Part shown: one piece after another, positions 56,344-64,000 of the stretch
How positions within the stretch are numbered: the first letter of the stretch is position 1
How the letters are laid out: the number at the start of each line of letters is the position of its first letter
NCBI RefSeq assembly: GCF_037892605.1
Contig: NZ_JBBKTU010000003.1
Location: 1 to 64,000 of the forward strand
Source of the DNA: Lacibacter sp. H407
Lineage (GTDB): Bacteria; Bacteroidota; Bacteroidia; Chitinophagales; Chitinophagaceae
Length of the DNA: 64,000 nucleotides
Direction of reading: 5' to 3'
Position numbers and translations under genes: made by a program
Notes under the pieces: model-generated
What the model was told of the DNA's origin: nothing
The model's input: only the letters and a program-made list of their open reading frames with translations
The model's database searches: none

Positions 56344-56919
56344 TTAGCGATGTAAAACGAACAAAGCAGCCCGCTGATCGCTTTCTGTTTTTAATTGCAC
56401 TCCTTTGCCGTTTAATGTGTGACCTGAGTTTGTGAAAAAGTAACCGGGGTATTGCACACTCTCTACCCTTACACGCTTTTTACCATCTACATCCGATTCA
56501 AAATCGAGAAAGAACTTCCAGCTATCATCAGATGGTGCAGAACTTGATTCATGAATGCCGAGGTACAATTCCTCCGCTCCAAAAGCGGATGCAGTTTTAC
56601 GTACACGCATTCTGATGTTGGGATCGGTAATTAAATGAAAACTGTAACTCTGTCTTGAGTTGATGGTGTTACCAAGTCTTACTTCAAACTTGCAGTCTTT
56701 CTCCCTTGCCAGATCATTCATGTTGTACGTTTTTTCAACTGGATCCCTGAGAATTACATTGGAGCCAATGCGTAAATAGATCCAATCGGTTCCATTATCA
56801 ATAGTAAAGATGGAAGCGTGCGGAAAATTGATAGAAATACCCTGTAGCCCGCCGTCATTTTTTTTGCCGCAGGAAAGAAAAAGACAAACAAAGAATAGTA
56901 GTGCGAATACTTTTTTCAT
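56344..56919 (-). CDS. Lipoprotein of unknown function, possibly beta-trefoil
   Basis: 191 residues. The N-terminus MKKVFALLFFVCLFLSCGKK carries a lipobox (LFLSC), so it is likely lipidated and, in Bacteroidota, may be surface-exposed. The mature part has a beta-rich pattern with VRVESVQYPGYFFTNSG followed by LKTESDQRAALFVLH, close in spacing to the repeat unit of AbfB-type or other beta-trefoil sugar-binding domains. That is an inference from motif shape. Last gene of the operon that starts at 62691. Confidence 0.8.
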   Translation of the reverse strand: MKKVFALLFFVCLFLSCGKKNDGGLQGISINFPHASIFTIDNGTDWIYLRIGSNVILRDPVEKTYNMNDLAREKDCKFEVRLGNTINSRQSYSFHLITDPNIRMRVRKTASAFGAEELYLGIHESSSAPSDDSWKFFLDFESDVDGKKRVRVESVQYPGYFFTNSGHTLNGKGVQLKTESDQRAALFVLHR

Positions 56920-56966
56920 AACCGGTGTTTTAGTTGATGATTGAATAAAAAATAATGTTGGTTCAC

Positions 56967-58061
56967 TTATTGCCTGATGAGTGTTGATTTTAATGTTGAT
57001 CCATCTTCAGCAGTAATAATTAATTGATAAGCCCCTGCCGCCAATTGTAATGTTTCGATCTGCAATTGATTATTTCCTGCTACGAGTTTCACTGCACGAT
57101 TCATTAGCCGCCTGCCCTGCATATCAATTACTGAAACAGTTGCATCAGTCGTTTTCTTTACTCTTACAGAAATATTGAGCAACTCAACTGTTGGGTTAGG
57201 CCACACTTTAATAGCCGGTGCGCCGGCAGATGTTAGGTCGAATACATTTGTTGGGAAATCAATATCAGTTAAAGTCCATCTTGAGAAAGATGCAATGCCC
57301 GTTTGTTGCACAAAATTACTTGTTGCATCTCTGCTGGAGAATCCTGCACCGGTCCAGTTTATGTTATCATTGCTCCTCCATAAACTTAACAGCGCTTCAT
57401 TTCGGCCATTTAATTCTGCGTTAAAATAATTGAACCTTAGTGTAGCATTTAAACTTGTGCTTGTTGTTGGTGTTATGTCGTAATAACGATTAATTGACTG
57501 GCGGCTTATAACTGAAATGTTTTGTGCTGTATGTCCCCGGCGTATGGTAACTGTTCCGAGATTTTGTGCAGAAGTGATCACAGCACCAAGATTACCAGGG
57601 TTGGCAGATGATGGTGCATTTAACGGCAAAACAATTTGCACATGCCCACCATTAGCACCAATCACACGTGTAGTTTCTGTTTCACCGGTTAACAAAGCAG
57701 CAGGTTCTAATTCAAGATTATTATTGTTGAGATTCAACAAGCCACTTGTAAAACTTACAAGTGTATTAATACCAATCGTGCGTTGCAACTGTATTTCAGC
57801 GGTACCTGTTTTTGCCAATTGTAACACATGAATTTTTGTTGGCTGTGTTCCACCGATTGTATTGTTGGCTGTACCTGTAAAACGAACTGTGCCTGCTGTT
57901 TGGTTAAACGTGCCATTGTTAACAAGACTCATGTCTTGCAAAACAAGCGTAGCGTTGCCTTCAAGTTTAAACGTTGTGCCGTTTGCAACCTGCAGTTGTG
58001 CGTGCAGTTGTGTTGCATAGAAACATAAGACGACAATGATCAATACATAATTTTTACTCAT
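56967..58061 (-). CDS. T9SS-secreted protein with type A sorting domain
   Basis: 364 residues. Signal peptide (MSKNYVLIIVVLCFYATQLHAQ), then a beta-rich body typical of right-handed or layered surface domains (FKLEGNATLVLQDMSLVNNG, FTSGLLNLNNNNLEL), a central RRGHTAQNISVISRQSINRYY motif, and a type A sorting domain (KVWPNPTVELLNISVRV ... AAGAYQLIITAEDG ... STLIRQ). The repeated layer pattern with 'SGLLNLNNN' is common in Bacteroidota adhesin-like proteins. Sixth gene of the operon; 10 bases from the gene before. Confidence 0.88.
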   Translation of the reverse strand: MSKNYVLIIVVLCFYATQLHAQLQVANGTTFKLEGNATLVLQDMSLVNNGTFNQTAGTVRFTGTANNTIGGTQPTKIHVLQLAKTGTAEIQLQRTIGINTLVSFTSGLLNLNNNNLELEPAALLTGETETTRVIGANGGHVQIVLPLNAPSSANPGNLGAVITSAQNLGTVTIRRGHTAQNISVISRQSINRYYDITPTTSTSLNATLRFNYFNAELNGRNEALLSLWRSNDNINWTGAGFSSRDATSNFVQQTGIASFSRWTLTDIDFPTNVFDLTSAGAPAIKVWPNPTVELLNISVRVKKTTDATVSVIDMQGRRLMNRAVKLVAGNNQLQIETLQLAAGAYQLIITAEDGSTLKSTLIRQ

Positions 58062-58071
58062 AAGAAAATTA

Positions 58072-59022
58072 TTAGAATGGATCTCTCCTTAATGAATACA
58101 AAACAAAATAAAAACTACTCCTGCGCCTTGAATCTTCCATTGAATATCCTGTTGCAATCCTTGAAATATCAGCAAATTTTATTGTAGCAGAACGGCTGCT
58201 ACTAGTAATAAATTCTCCAATTGAAACTGCCTGATCCCATGTACCGTTGCCTACAGGTGTAATAAGAAGTAACATACTGTCTTTTACAAACTCAATGTTT
58301 GGCATTGCAAGTTGATACCAGCGCTCATCAGCATTCCACGAAACGGAAAAATTTCCACTTCCGCTTTTTATACCTACTGTTTGAGTAACATTGTCTGATG
58401 AACCACCTGAACTATCTACTACTCCCCACGCAATCATTCTTGGTCCGGGAGATATAGGTGTCCATGCATTTGTCCTTGAATAATTCCCGGTAATTATTTG
58501 ATAGTTATACCCCCTTTGTGTATAAATCATCGGGCTTTTCACCTCATTATTGTAAACCACTAAACCTTCCGCAGTTGTGCCACTGATCGCATTCATTTGC
58601 GTGTTGTTTAATGATGGCAAAAACAAACCCTGCGTAGTTGAATTTAAATGTAGTATAGCCCGGCTGCTGGGAGTGGTTGTACCAATTCCTACACTACCCG
58701 TATTTGTATTGGAAATATTATTACCATTGGGTGCCCAATATTGTGTTGACGGCCCACTGCTTAATGAAGTCCATGCTGTTCCACTATAAAACCAAAAATC
58801 ACCGGTATCATTATCAAATACTAATAAGCCTTTTGCAGGTGATGCAATGGCGGTGCGTTGTGCTGTGGTCATACGTGGCACCAACATTCCTTTGTTGGTG
58901 CTTTTAACATCCAGTATAGCACTTGCATCAGCGTTGCTGCCATCGGAATTGATTGCTGCACTTTGTGCAACTGAAATAACAGTTGACAATAAAAAAGAAA
59001 GAAAAAGTAAACAACGTATCAT
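58072..59022 (-). CDS. Exported modular protein with constant N-terminal module, member 4
   Basis: 316 residues. Signal peptide (LLFLSFLLSTVISVAQ), then the shared N-terminal module of about 70 residues: AAINSDGSNADASAIL, LVPRMTTAQRTAI, KGLLVFDNDTGDFWFY and GTAW. A GIGTTTPSSRAIL motif follows, of the tail-fibre-like kind VGIGT.P...L that often precedes a trimeric stalk. The C-terminal 150 residues are unlike the other members (SWNADERWYQLAMPN; ends SFYFVLYSLRRDPF). It has no sorting domain or anchor. Likely a secreted fibre-type protein; function unknown. Confidence 0.83.
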   Translation of the reverse strand: MIRCLLFLSFLLSTVISVAQSAAINSDGSNADASAILDVKSTNKGMLVPRMTTAQRTAIASPAKGLLVFDNDTGDFWFYSGTAWTSLSSGPSTQYWAPNGNNISNTNTGSVGIGTTTPSSRAILHLNSTTQGLFLPSLNNTQMNAISGTTAEGLVVYNNEVKSPMIYTQRGYNYQIITGNYSRTNAWTPISPGPRMIAWGVVDSSGGSSDNVTQTVGIKSGSGNFSVSWNADERWYQLAMPNIEFVKDSMLLLITPVGNGTWDQAVSIGEFITSSSRSATIKFADISRIATGYSMEDSRRRSSFYFVLYSLRRDPF

Positions 59023-59050
59023 AAACGATTATTTAAATGTTTTTGAATTT

Positions 59051-60301
59051 CTATTGTGCCCCCAATACCATAAACTGATAAGTTGCTGTTACCGTAGCTG
59101 CGGTGGAACTGAGATTATAAATTCTGAATTTGCAACCCGTTGATGACACTTCAACAGGAAGAATATTCAACTTCATGAAATCATTGGATGAATAACTCAG
59201 TATATTACCTGGGTAAACCTGCGGCGTGCCTCCAAAATTCTCGTAATCAATAAACCCTGTTTCTAAATAAGCGCCAACGGATAAATTGGTAACAGTAAAA
59301 GAAAGTTGACTTCGAACAATTTTTAATTGTGTGGAATTTTGGCTTCTTATAATTCCTTTATTAGTGTTTACAAGCAGGTCCTGTCCAACCACTAATGTGT
59401 TATTTGGATTCAATGTGCCATCAATACGTGTAGCAGTGCGGAAACGCACAGACCCTCCATCAACATCTAAGGCATAAGTGGTTGTAGGAATGGTTCCAAT
59501 ACCAACACGCTCTTCAAAATATGCTTCGTCATCAACATCCAGTTGATTAATTAAAGTCCTTCCTCCAACTTCAAGCTTGTACTTACTACTATCATTTGAA
59601 AAAGCGCCCATTTTAATCTGTCCATGTCTGTTAATTGCAAAACCACCACTGTTTAAATAATATGGCACATCTAAATTGCTTCCATCACCTCTTGTTCTGT
59701 ATCGAAGCACCCCATCTTCCTGTGAAAACTCAAGGTGTGCGGAATATCCTTGTCCTATTCTTTTAAAATCAAAATTGGTAATCGCTCTTGCATTAAATCC
59801 AATTCCAATATTCTGAGTAGGGAGAGGGCCAAACTCTGAAGTTGTGTACAAGCTTATGCCGGGCTTGTTTGTACCTGAATTAAAAAGAAAAAAATTTTTG
59901 GGTCCTGAATTTGTATCTGCAACATGCAGCTTAGCTTGAAGGTTACTGTTAATGCCTATACCCACACTTCCCTTATTGGTATTATAAACAGTATCAGCAT
60001 TTTTCTTCCACACATTTATTGATTCACCGCTTGTTAATGAAACCCATGCTGTTCCATTATAAAACCAAAAATCACCCGTATCATTATCAAATACCAATAA
60101 GCCTTTTGCAGGTGATGCAATGGCGGTACGCTGCGCAGTGGTCATGCGTGGCACCAGCATTCCTTTATTGGTACTTTTTACATCGAGGATGGCACTTGCA
60201 TCTGCATTGCTGCCATCGGAATTGATTGCTGCATTTTGTGCAACTACAACAGAAGGAACTAATATTCCATTTAATAAAATGATGAATAAAAATTTATACA
60301 T
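59051..60301 (-). CDS. Exported modular protein with constant N-terminal module, member 3
   Basis: 416 residues. Signal peptide (FLFIILLNGILVPSVVVAQ), the shared module (AAINSDGSNADASAIL ... FWFYNGTAWVSL) almost residue for residue, then GSVGIGINSNLQAKLHV. A long variable region (160-300) contains GERVGIGTIPTTTYALDV-like stalk motifs. The C-terminal 110 residues start with KGIIRSQNSTQL and end in STAATVTATYQFMVLGAQ, a module shared with member 1. The overall plan is that of a multi-segment fibre with a C-terminal binding head (inference). Confidence 0.84.
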   Translation of the reverse strand: MYKFLFIILLNGILVPSVVVAQNAAINSDGSNADASAILDVKSTNKGMLVPRMTTAQRTAIASPAKGLLVFDNDTGDFWFYNGTAWVSLTSGESINVWKKNADTVYNTNKGSVGIGINSNLQAKLHVADTNSGPKNFFLFNSGTNKPGISLYTTSEFGPLPTQNIGIGFNARAITNFDFKRIGQGYSAHLEFSQEDGVLRYRTRGDGSNLDVPYYLNSGGFAINRHGQIKMGAFSNDSSKYKLEVGGRTLINQLDVDDEAYFEERVGIGTIPTTTYALDVDGGSVRFRTATRIDGTLNPNNTLVVGQDLLVNTNKGIIRSQNSTQLKIVRSQLSFTVTNLSVGAYLETGFIDYENFGGTPQVYPGNILSYSSNDFMKLNILPVEVSSTGCKFRIYNLSSTAATVTATYQFMVLGAQ

Positions 60302-60373
60302 ATAATTTTTGTTGAAAGACGAACTGTTATTCCAAAATTTTTCTTGTTGTTCAAATTACAATCAGCATCACAA

Positions 60374-61165
60374 TTAATTTTTTTCGCCCAATGCCCACGA
60401 TGCGCCACTTACAGGCGTACCATTTCCAACAGGCACCGCTCCTCGTAAATCAGGCAAAGCGAAATTGGTGTTGCCATTACCACCATAGTTAGAGCCCAGT
60501 AATGAAAACAATGCTTCATTACCGCTTATGGGCAATATCTGTCCATTACAAAAAGCAAAACCAACAGGTGGAAAATTGCCGCTGAACAATCTTATTTCAC
60601 CAAGAATAATATTACTGTATGCCGGGTTTCCTGAACCCTGTGATGGAAACTGTCCTTTTATTGCGATAACATAGTTTATCCCTACTCCTTTATTGCCTTT
60701 ATGATACGTAATGCTTGTACCGGCTCCTTTATTGATGATGTCAAACTGATTGCCCTGAACCACTTCAATTGTATTTGCTTTAACTACTCCCGCCACTTCT
60801 AATTTTGTAGATGGATTCGTTACTCCAATACCTACATTACCACTGTTGTTATTATTGATATTATTTCCATTTCTCGACCACACATTAACGGGATCTCCGC
60901 TTGTTAATGATGTCCACGCTGTGCCATTATAAAACCAAAAACCACCGGTATCATTATCAAACACCAATAAGCCTTTTGCAGGAGATGTAATAGCAGTGCG
61001 TTGTGCAGTGGTCATACGTGGCACCAGCATTCCTTTGTTGGTACTTTTTACATCAAGCATGGCACTTGCATCGGCATTGCTGCCATCGGTGTTGATGGCT
61101 GCACTTTGTGCAAAGCATCCAAAACTCAGTAACAGAATTGAGGAGAGAAGAGAATATTTTTTCAT
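60374..61165 (-). CDS. Exported modular protein with phage-tail-collar-like C-terminus, member 2
   Basis: 263 residues. Signal peptide (LLSSILLLSFGCFAQ), the shared N-terminal module (AAINTDGSNADASAML ... GTAWTSL), NVGIGVTNPSTKLEV, then a segment with no match. From about residue 190 it has a tail-collar-like domain: GEIRLFSGNFPPVGFAFC, NGQILPISGNEALFSLLG, YGGNGNTNFALPDLRGAVPV. It stops at SWALGEKN, where collar and MdpB-type proteins usually go on with a Gly- and His-rich segment, so the domain seems shortened. No frameshift that restores the usual continuation was found. Confidence 0.85.
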   Translation of the reverse strand: MKKYSLLSSILLLSFGCFAQSAAINTDGSNADASAMLDVKSTNKGMLVPRMTTAQRTAITSPAKGLLVFDNDTGGFWFYNGTAWTSLTSGDPVNVWSRNGNNINNNNSGNVGIGVTNPSTKLEVAGVVKANTIEVVQGNQFDIINKGAGTSITYHKGNKGVGINYVIAIKGQFPSQGSGNPAYSNIILGEIRLFSGNFPPVGFAFCNGQILPISGNEALFSLLGSNYGGNGNTNFALPDLRGAVPVGNGTPVSGASWALGEKN

Positions 61166-61197
61166 ACTAAATTTTCAGATTTCATTTTTAAAATCAT

Positions 61198-62454
61198 CTA
61201 ATCATTGGCCGCTCCCACCACTAAAAAGTAATAGGTACCGCTAAATGTTGAAGCAGTACTCGAAGAATTATAAAACCTGACTTTAAATGTTTTGGCAGTA
61301 GTATCAACAGAATGAACAGTAAGTACCCAACGATGAAATGTACCGGTGCCATTTACAATATTGGCGACACTTACACGAGGTGTTCCTGTAAAAATATCAG
61401 GATAGCCAAATGTAGCATCAGCAAAATAACCCGAAGGAGCATCAGGTATTCCAACCTCACCGGATACATAATGCATCATTAACTGGTTACTGTTAGAACT
61501 GCGAACAATACCTTTGCCAGCATCAACCGTTAACTGATTAGTAATTTTTACTATGCCTGTATTTTTTTCAATCAGCATCCTGCTTCCCCCGCCAAATTCA
61601 ACAAACTCAAGGCCATCGTCACTGGATCTGTTCCTGATATTCCAACGCAGATTACCATTGTCGCTAAACCGAAGAGCAGCATCACCGTTGAACGCATCAA
61701 TATCTATTATCGAAAATCCGGAAGTGCTTTTACTCAAAATTCCATAGCTCCCGTACACATTAAGTGAATGGGATGCACTATGTGTATTAGAGCCAATGGT
61801 AATTGCATCTTCAAATAAACCTGAACCACCCACATGTAATTTAGCATTGGCATTATCCCTTCCTATACTTACATTACCTGTACCTCCATGAATCAACAGA
61901 CGATACCCAAATCCTTCTTCCCTCAATCCAAAAGAAGCATTTAGAGTAAAAAGATTTGTACTGTGTAAATCCCATTTTAGAACTCCGTTACGAAACCACC
62001 TTACACGAGGTTCATTATTAGCCGCATCAATATCTATATTCGAATACCCCGCTGTACTTTTTACCAACAAACCTGTGCCATCATGAACCACACTTAATTT
62101 ACTAATGGGCGTATTGGTTCCTATTCCTACATTGCCGCTATTGCTGTTATATATATTATTGCCCGATGGTACCCATTGATTTTTACCAATGCCTATTTCC
62201 ACCCACGCAGTACCGTTATAAAACCAAAAACTATTGGTATCTGTATCAAATACTTTTAATCCTTTAGCAGGTAACACAATTGCTGTGCGTTGTGCGGTTG
62301 TCATGCGTGGAAGTAAAAAGCCTTTGTTTGTGCTTTTAACATCAAGAATTGCGCTTGCATCAGCATTACTGCCATCGGTGTTAATTGCCGCACTTTGAGC
62401 ATTTACAACAAGAGCATTCAGAAAAAAACAGATCACAAATAAAACTCGTTGCAT
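61198..62454 (-). CDS. Exported modular protein with constant N-terminal module, member 1
   Basis: 418 residues. Signal peptide (MQRVLFVICFFLNALVVNAQ), the shared module in its most diverged form (AAINTDGSNADASAIL ... GFLLPRMTTAQRTAI ... SFWFYNGTAWVEI), NVGIGTNTPISKLSV, then two similar blocks with STAGYSNIDIDAANNEPRVR and STSGFSIIDIDAFNGDAALR. The C-terminal 110 residues begin KGIVRSSNSNQL and end FSGTYYFLVVGAAND, the module shared with member 3; its end pattern resembles H-type lectin domains (weak). First of the four; 9 bases after the small membrane protein gene. Confidence 0.84.
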   Translation of the reverse strand: MQRVLFVICFFLNALVVNAQSAAINTDGSNADASAILDVKSTNKGFLLPRMTTAQRTAIVLPAKGLKVFDTDTNSFWFYNGTAWVEIGIGKNQWVPSGNNIYNSNSGNVGIGTNTPISKLSVVHDGTGLLVKSTAGYSNIDIDAANNEPRVRWFRNGVLKWDLHSTNLFTLNASFGLREEGFGYRLLIHGGTGNVSIGRDNANAKLHVGGSGLFEDAITIGSNTHSASHSLNVYGSYGILSKSTSGFSIIDIDAFNGDAALRFSDNGNLRWNIRNRSSDDGLEFVEFGGGSRMLIEKNTGIVKITNQLTVDAGKGIVRSSNSNQLMMHYVSGEVGIPDAPSGYFADATFGYPDIFTGTPRVSVANIVNGTGTFHRWVLTVHSVDTTAKTFKVRFYNSSSTASTFSGTYYFLVVGAAND

Positions 62455-62463
62455 AAGCCAGGT

Positions 62464-62691
62464 TTAGTGGTTGATGTATGTTGTTAAAGCGAATTTTAAA
62501 ATAATACCTGTGGGTAGTGGATAGGCAAATGGCCTTACGAACTCCTGCACTGCAAGAGGGTTTGTTCTTACTGCCATCTCTTTTTTAACAACAGTTGCTC
62601 TTTTTTCTTTTTGTTGTGTGAGCCGTTTCGATTCAACTACCGTAAAAAAAAGGATGAGGCCGATGATATTCAATACATACAATGTCCGCAT
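62464..62691 (-). CDS. Small single-pass membrane protein, first gene of the surface operon
   Basis: 75 residues. An N-terminal hydrophobic segment (MRTLYVLNIIGLILFFTVV) precedes a basic middle (KRLTQQKEKRATVVKKE) and a C-terminal part with PYPLPTGIILKFALTTY. No family recognised. It is supported by its placement: 9 bases before the first modular gene and within a colinear block, although a chance frame cannot be excluded. Confidence 0.5.
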   Translation of the reverse strand: MRTLYVLNIIGLILFFTVVESKRLTQQKEKRATVVKKEMAVRTNPLAVQEFVRPFAYPLPTGIILKFALTTYINH

Positions 62692-62765
62692 ACGTAATGC
62701 ATTGTTGTATTGTAAAAGTGGAGAGAAGAAAAAAAAGGAACAACCCCAAAAAAGGGAGAAGAAAA

Positions 62766-63395
62766 TTAAACGAGCCGTTCGTTAATGGCTTTGCTCACAG
62801 CTTCGGTGGCAGAATGCACCTGTAATTTTTCGTAGATCTTTTTAATATAAGAGCGAATGGTTTCAAATGCATAGCCGGTTTCATCGGCTATCATTTTATA
62901 ACTGTTGCCCTTGCATAAGAGAGAGAGTATGATCTTTTCCTTTTCTGTAAAATTATACACGTTGGCAGTTGGTGAATGCTGCATGGAGTTTACCACCATT
63001 TTTGCAATGGACGGACTCATGGGTGCGCCGCCATCTAATACTTCTTTAATAGAAGGGATTAATTTCTCTGATACATTCTTTTTGAGCAAATAACCTGATG
63101 CACCTGCACAAATAGCATCAAACACATGTGTGCTGTCATCAAACACAGTAAGCATAATGATCTGCACTTCTTTATTGAATGTGCGGATAAGCCGAACTGC
63201 TTCAATACCGCTGCGGCCAGGCATATCAATATCCATCAGTACCACATCAGGCATATCCGTTTTTATATGCTGCTCGGCCTGCATACAATGATCGTAAGAA
63301 GCAATCACCACAAACTCATCTGTAAGTTGCAGTAATTCTTCAAGCCCTTTACGTAACCCACTGTTGTCCTCGAATATGATGATTTTTTTGACCAT
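62766..63395 (-). CDS. LuxR/NarL-type response regulator
   Basis: 209 residues from ATG 63395 (MVKKIIIFEDNSGLRKGLEE); a GTG three codons earlier is less likely. The receiver domain has the acidic pair EDN, phosphoacceptor Asp55 in VLMDIDMPGRSG, the Thr of IIMLTVFDD and Lys of GYLLKKN. The C-terminal LuxR-type HTH covers about 145-205 (FTEKEKIILSLLCKGNSYKM, then ETIRSYIKKIYEKLQV). It pairs with the histidine kinase directly upstream and likely controls nearby genes, with the adjacent operon the obvious candidate. Confidence 0.95.
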   Translation of the reverse strand: MVKKIIIFEDNSGLRKGLEELLQLTDEFVVIASYDHCMQAEQHIKTDMPDVVLMDIDMPGRSGIEAVRLIRTFNKEVQIIMLTVFDDSTHVFDAICAGASGYLLKKNVSEKLIPSIKEVLDGGAPMSPSIAKMVVNSMQHSPTANVYNFTEKEKIILSLLCKGNSYKMIADETGYAFETIRSYIKKIYEKLQVHSATEAVSKAINERLV

Positions 63396-63440
63396 CGGAT
63401 TCACAAGTTAATGATGCGTTATTATAAATAATACCCCAAT

Positions 63441-64000
63441 TCAGGTAATGGGCAAATCAAGCTGCACAGTGGTTCCGTTTTCTGCTGAGGTATTGATCGT
63501 TAATGTTCCGTTTAGTTCTTCTGCCCTGCTCTTCATGTTTTTTAAACCATTACCTCCATTCTTCTTAACACCAGCAAAACCTTTCCCATCATCTGCAACG
63601 GAAAGATGAAGTACGTGATCTGCTTTCATGCCAAGAGTGATCAGCAGATTATTGCCGTTACTGTATTTCACCGCATTGTTTACCGCTTCTTTAAAAATAA
63701 GAAAAACATTCTTCCGGTAAGCCACATCCAGTTTTCGATGGGCAATACTGCTGTCAGCATCAAACTTCAATTCAATTCCCTTTGCTTCACACAGCTCGGC
63801 TGCATATTCTTTCATGCGCACCAGCATACTTTCAAGTGAGTCGTTTGTTGGGTTAATAGCCCACACAATATCACTCATGCTTTCCATGGTTTGCTGTGCC
63901 GAATCTTTAATACGTGTAAGATAACCCTGTACACTGCTTTGATCATCGCCTTTGTTAAGCGCCACTTTACTTAATACGTTGATGGTTGTAAGCGCCGAAC
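63441..64000 (-). CDS. Histidine kinase (NarX/DesK-like), C-terminal part, cut by window edge
   Basis: The frame is open to base 64000, reading ..SALTTINVLSK then MALNKGDDQ. The visible part includes the second helix of a HisKA_3 dimerisation domain (ESMSDIVWAINPTNDSLESM, the family-typical DIVW.INP motif) and an HATPase_c domain with FKEAVNNAVKYS (N box), VADDGKGF (G1) and GGNGLKNMKSRAEELNG (G2). The phosphorylated His should lie just outside the window. It phosphorylates the LuxR-type regulator that follows 45 bases later. Sensor part unknown. Confidence 0.93.
   Translation of the reverse strand, partial: SALTTINVLSKVALNKGDDQSSVQGYLTRIKDSAQQTMESMSDIVWAINPTNDSLESMLVRMKEYAAELCEAKGIELKFDADSSIAHRKLDVAYRKNVFLIFKEAVNNAVKYSNGNNLLITLGMKADHVLHLSVADDGKGFAGVKKNGGNGLKNMKSRAEELNGTLTINTSAENGTTVQLDLPIT

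Noticed and set aside
60374-62454. Prophage tail-fibre genes
   Set aside because: All four proteins have signal peptides, and no capsid, portal, terminase, integrase or lysis genes are near; the fibre likeness is at domain level only.
1-64000. Insertion sequences, tRNA genes, integrases, toxin-antitoxin or defence genes
   Set aside because: Looked for on both strands; no transposase or integrase motif, tRNA-like cloverleaf or restriction-type gene could be supported.

Overview
The window is chromosomal DNA of a Bacteroidota bacterium, most likely family Chitinophagaceae. The evidence is: Bacteroidota-type -7 promoter elements (TAnnTTTG) in front of many genes; type IX secretion system (T9SS) cargo with type A and type B C-terminal sorting domains; SprB-type repeats; a type III glutamine synthetase; a BlaI/M56 pair fused to a TonB-plug-like tail; and a ComA-like phosphosulfolactate synthase. 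No tRNA, rRNA, CRISPR array, transposase or phage integrase was seen.

Layout. 1-6.0 kb: the N-terminal 853 codons of a giant SprB-repeat surface protein that runs off the left edge, then an 888-residue T9SS propeller protein. 6.1-9.5 kb: a short str operon (rpsL-rpsG, then fusA behind its own terminator, promoter and folded leader). 9.7-16 kb: a 1603-residue PKD-repeat protein with a type B sorting domain, and a sulfatase. 16-24.8 kb: ilvE, an uncharacterised gene with rdgB, an ECF sigma factor with a repeat-bearing anti-sigma-like membrane protein, a thioesterase, two TPR proteins, aroE and the ComA-like gene. 25-42.4 kb: mostly housekeeping (yidC, pyrG, proC, hldD-purL, type III glutamine synthetase, accB-accC) mixed with uncharacterised membrane and exported proteins.

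42.5-50.9 kb: three tandem 900-residue paralogues, also related to the protein at 3.3 kb, with diverged propeller halves and almost identical C-terminal halves. One 249-bp block is identical between the outer two copies but not the middle one, which points to gene conversion. 50.9-56.3 kb: efp (with an unusual tip loop), a thioredoxin-like protein, an M56/BlaR-like protease with its BlaI repressor and two tandem operators over the promoter, an SRPBCC protein, and mdh.

56.3-64 kb: a likely operon read leftwards, downstream of a two-component pair (a histidine kinase cut by the window edge and a LuxR-type regulator). It encodes a small membrane peptide, four exported proteins with a constant N-terminal module of about 70 residues and different C-terminal parts (one a phage-collar-like domain, two a shared lectin-like end), a T9SS protein and a lipoprotein. 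This modular set is the best candidate for an undescribed surface system. Several gene starts were moved downstream from the longest open frame using promoter position, signal peptides or family alignment; each case is stated.
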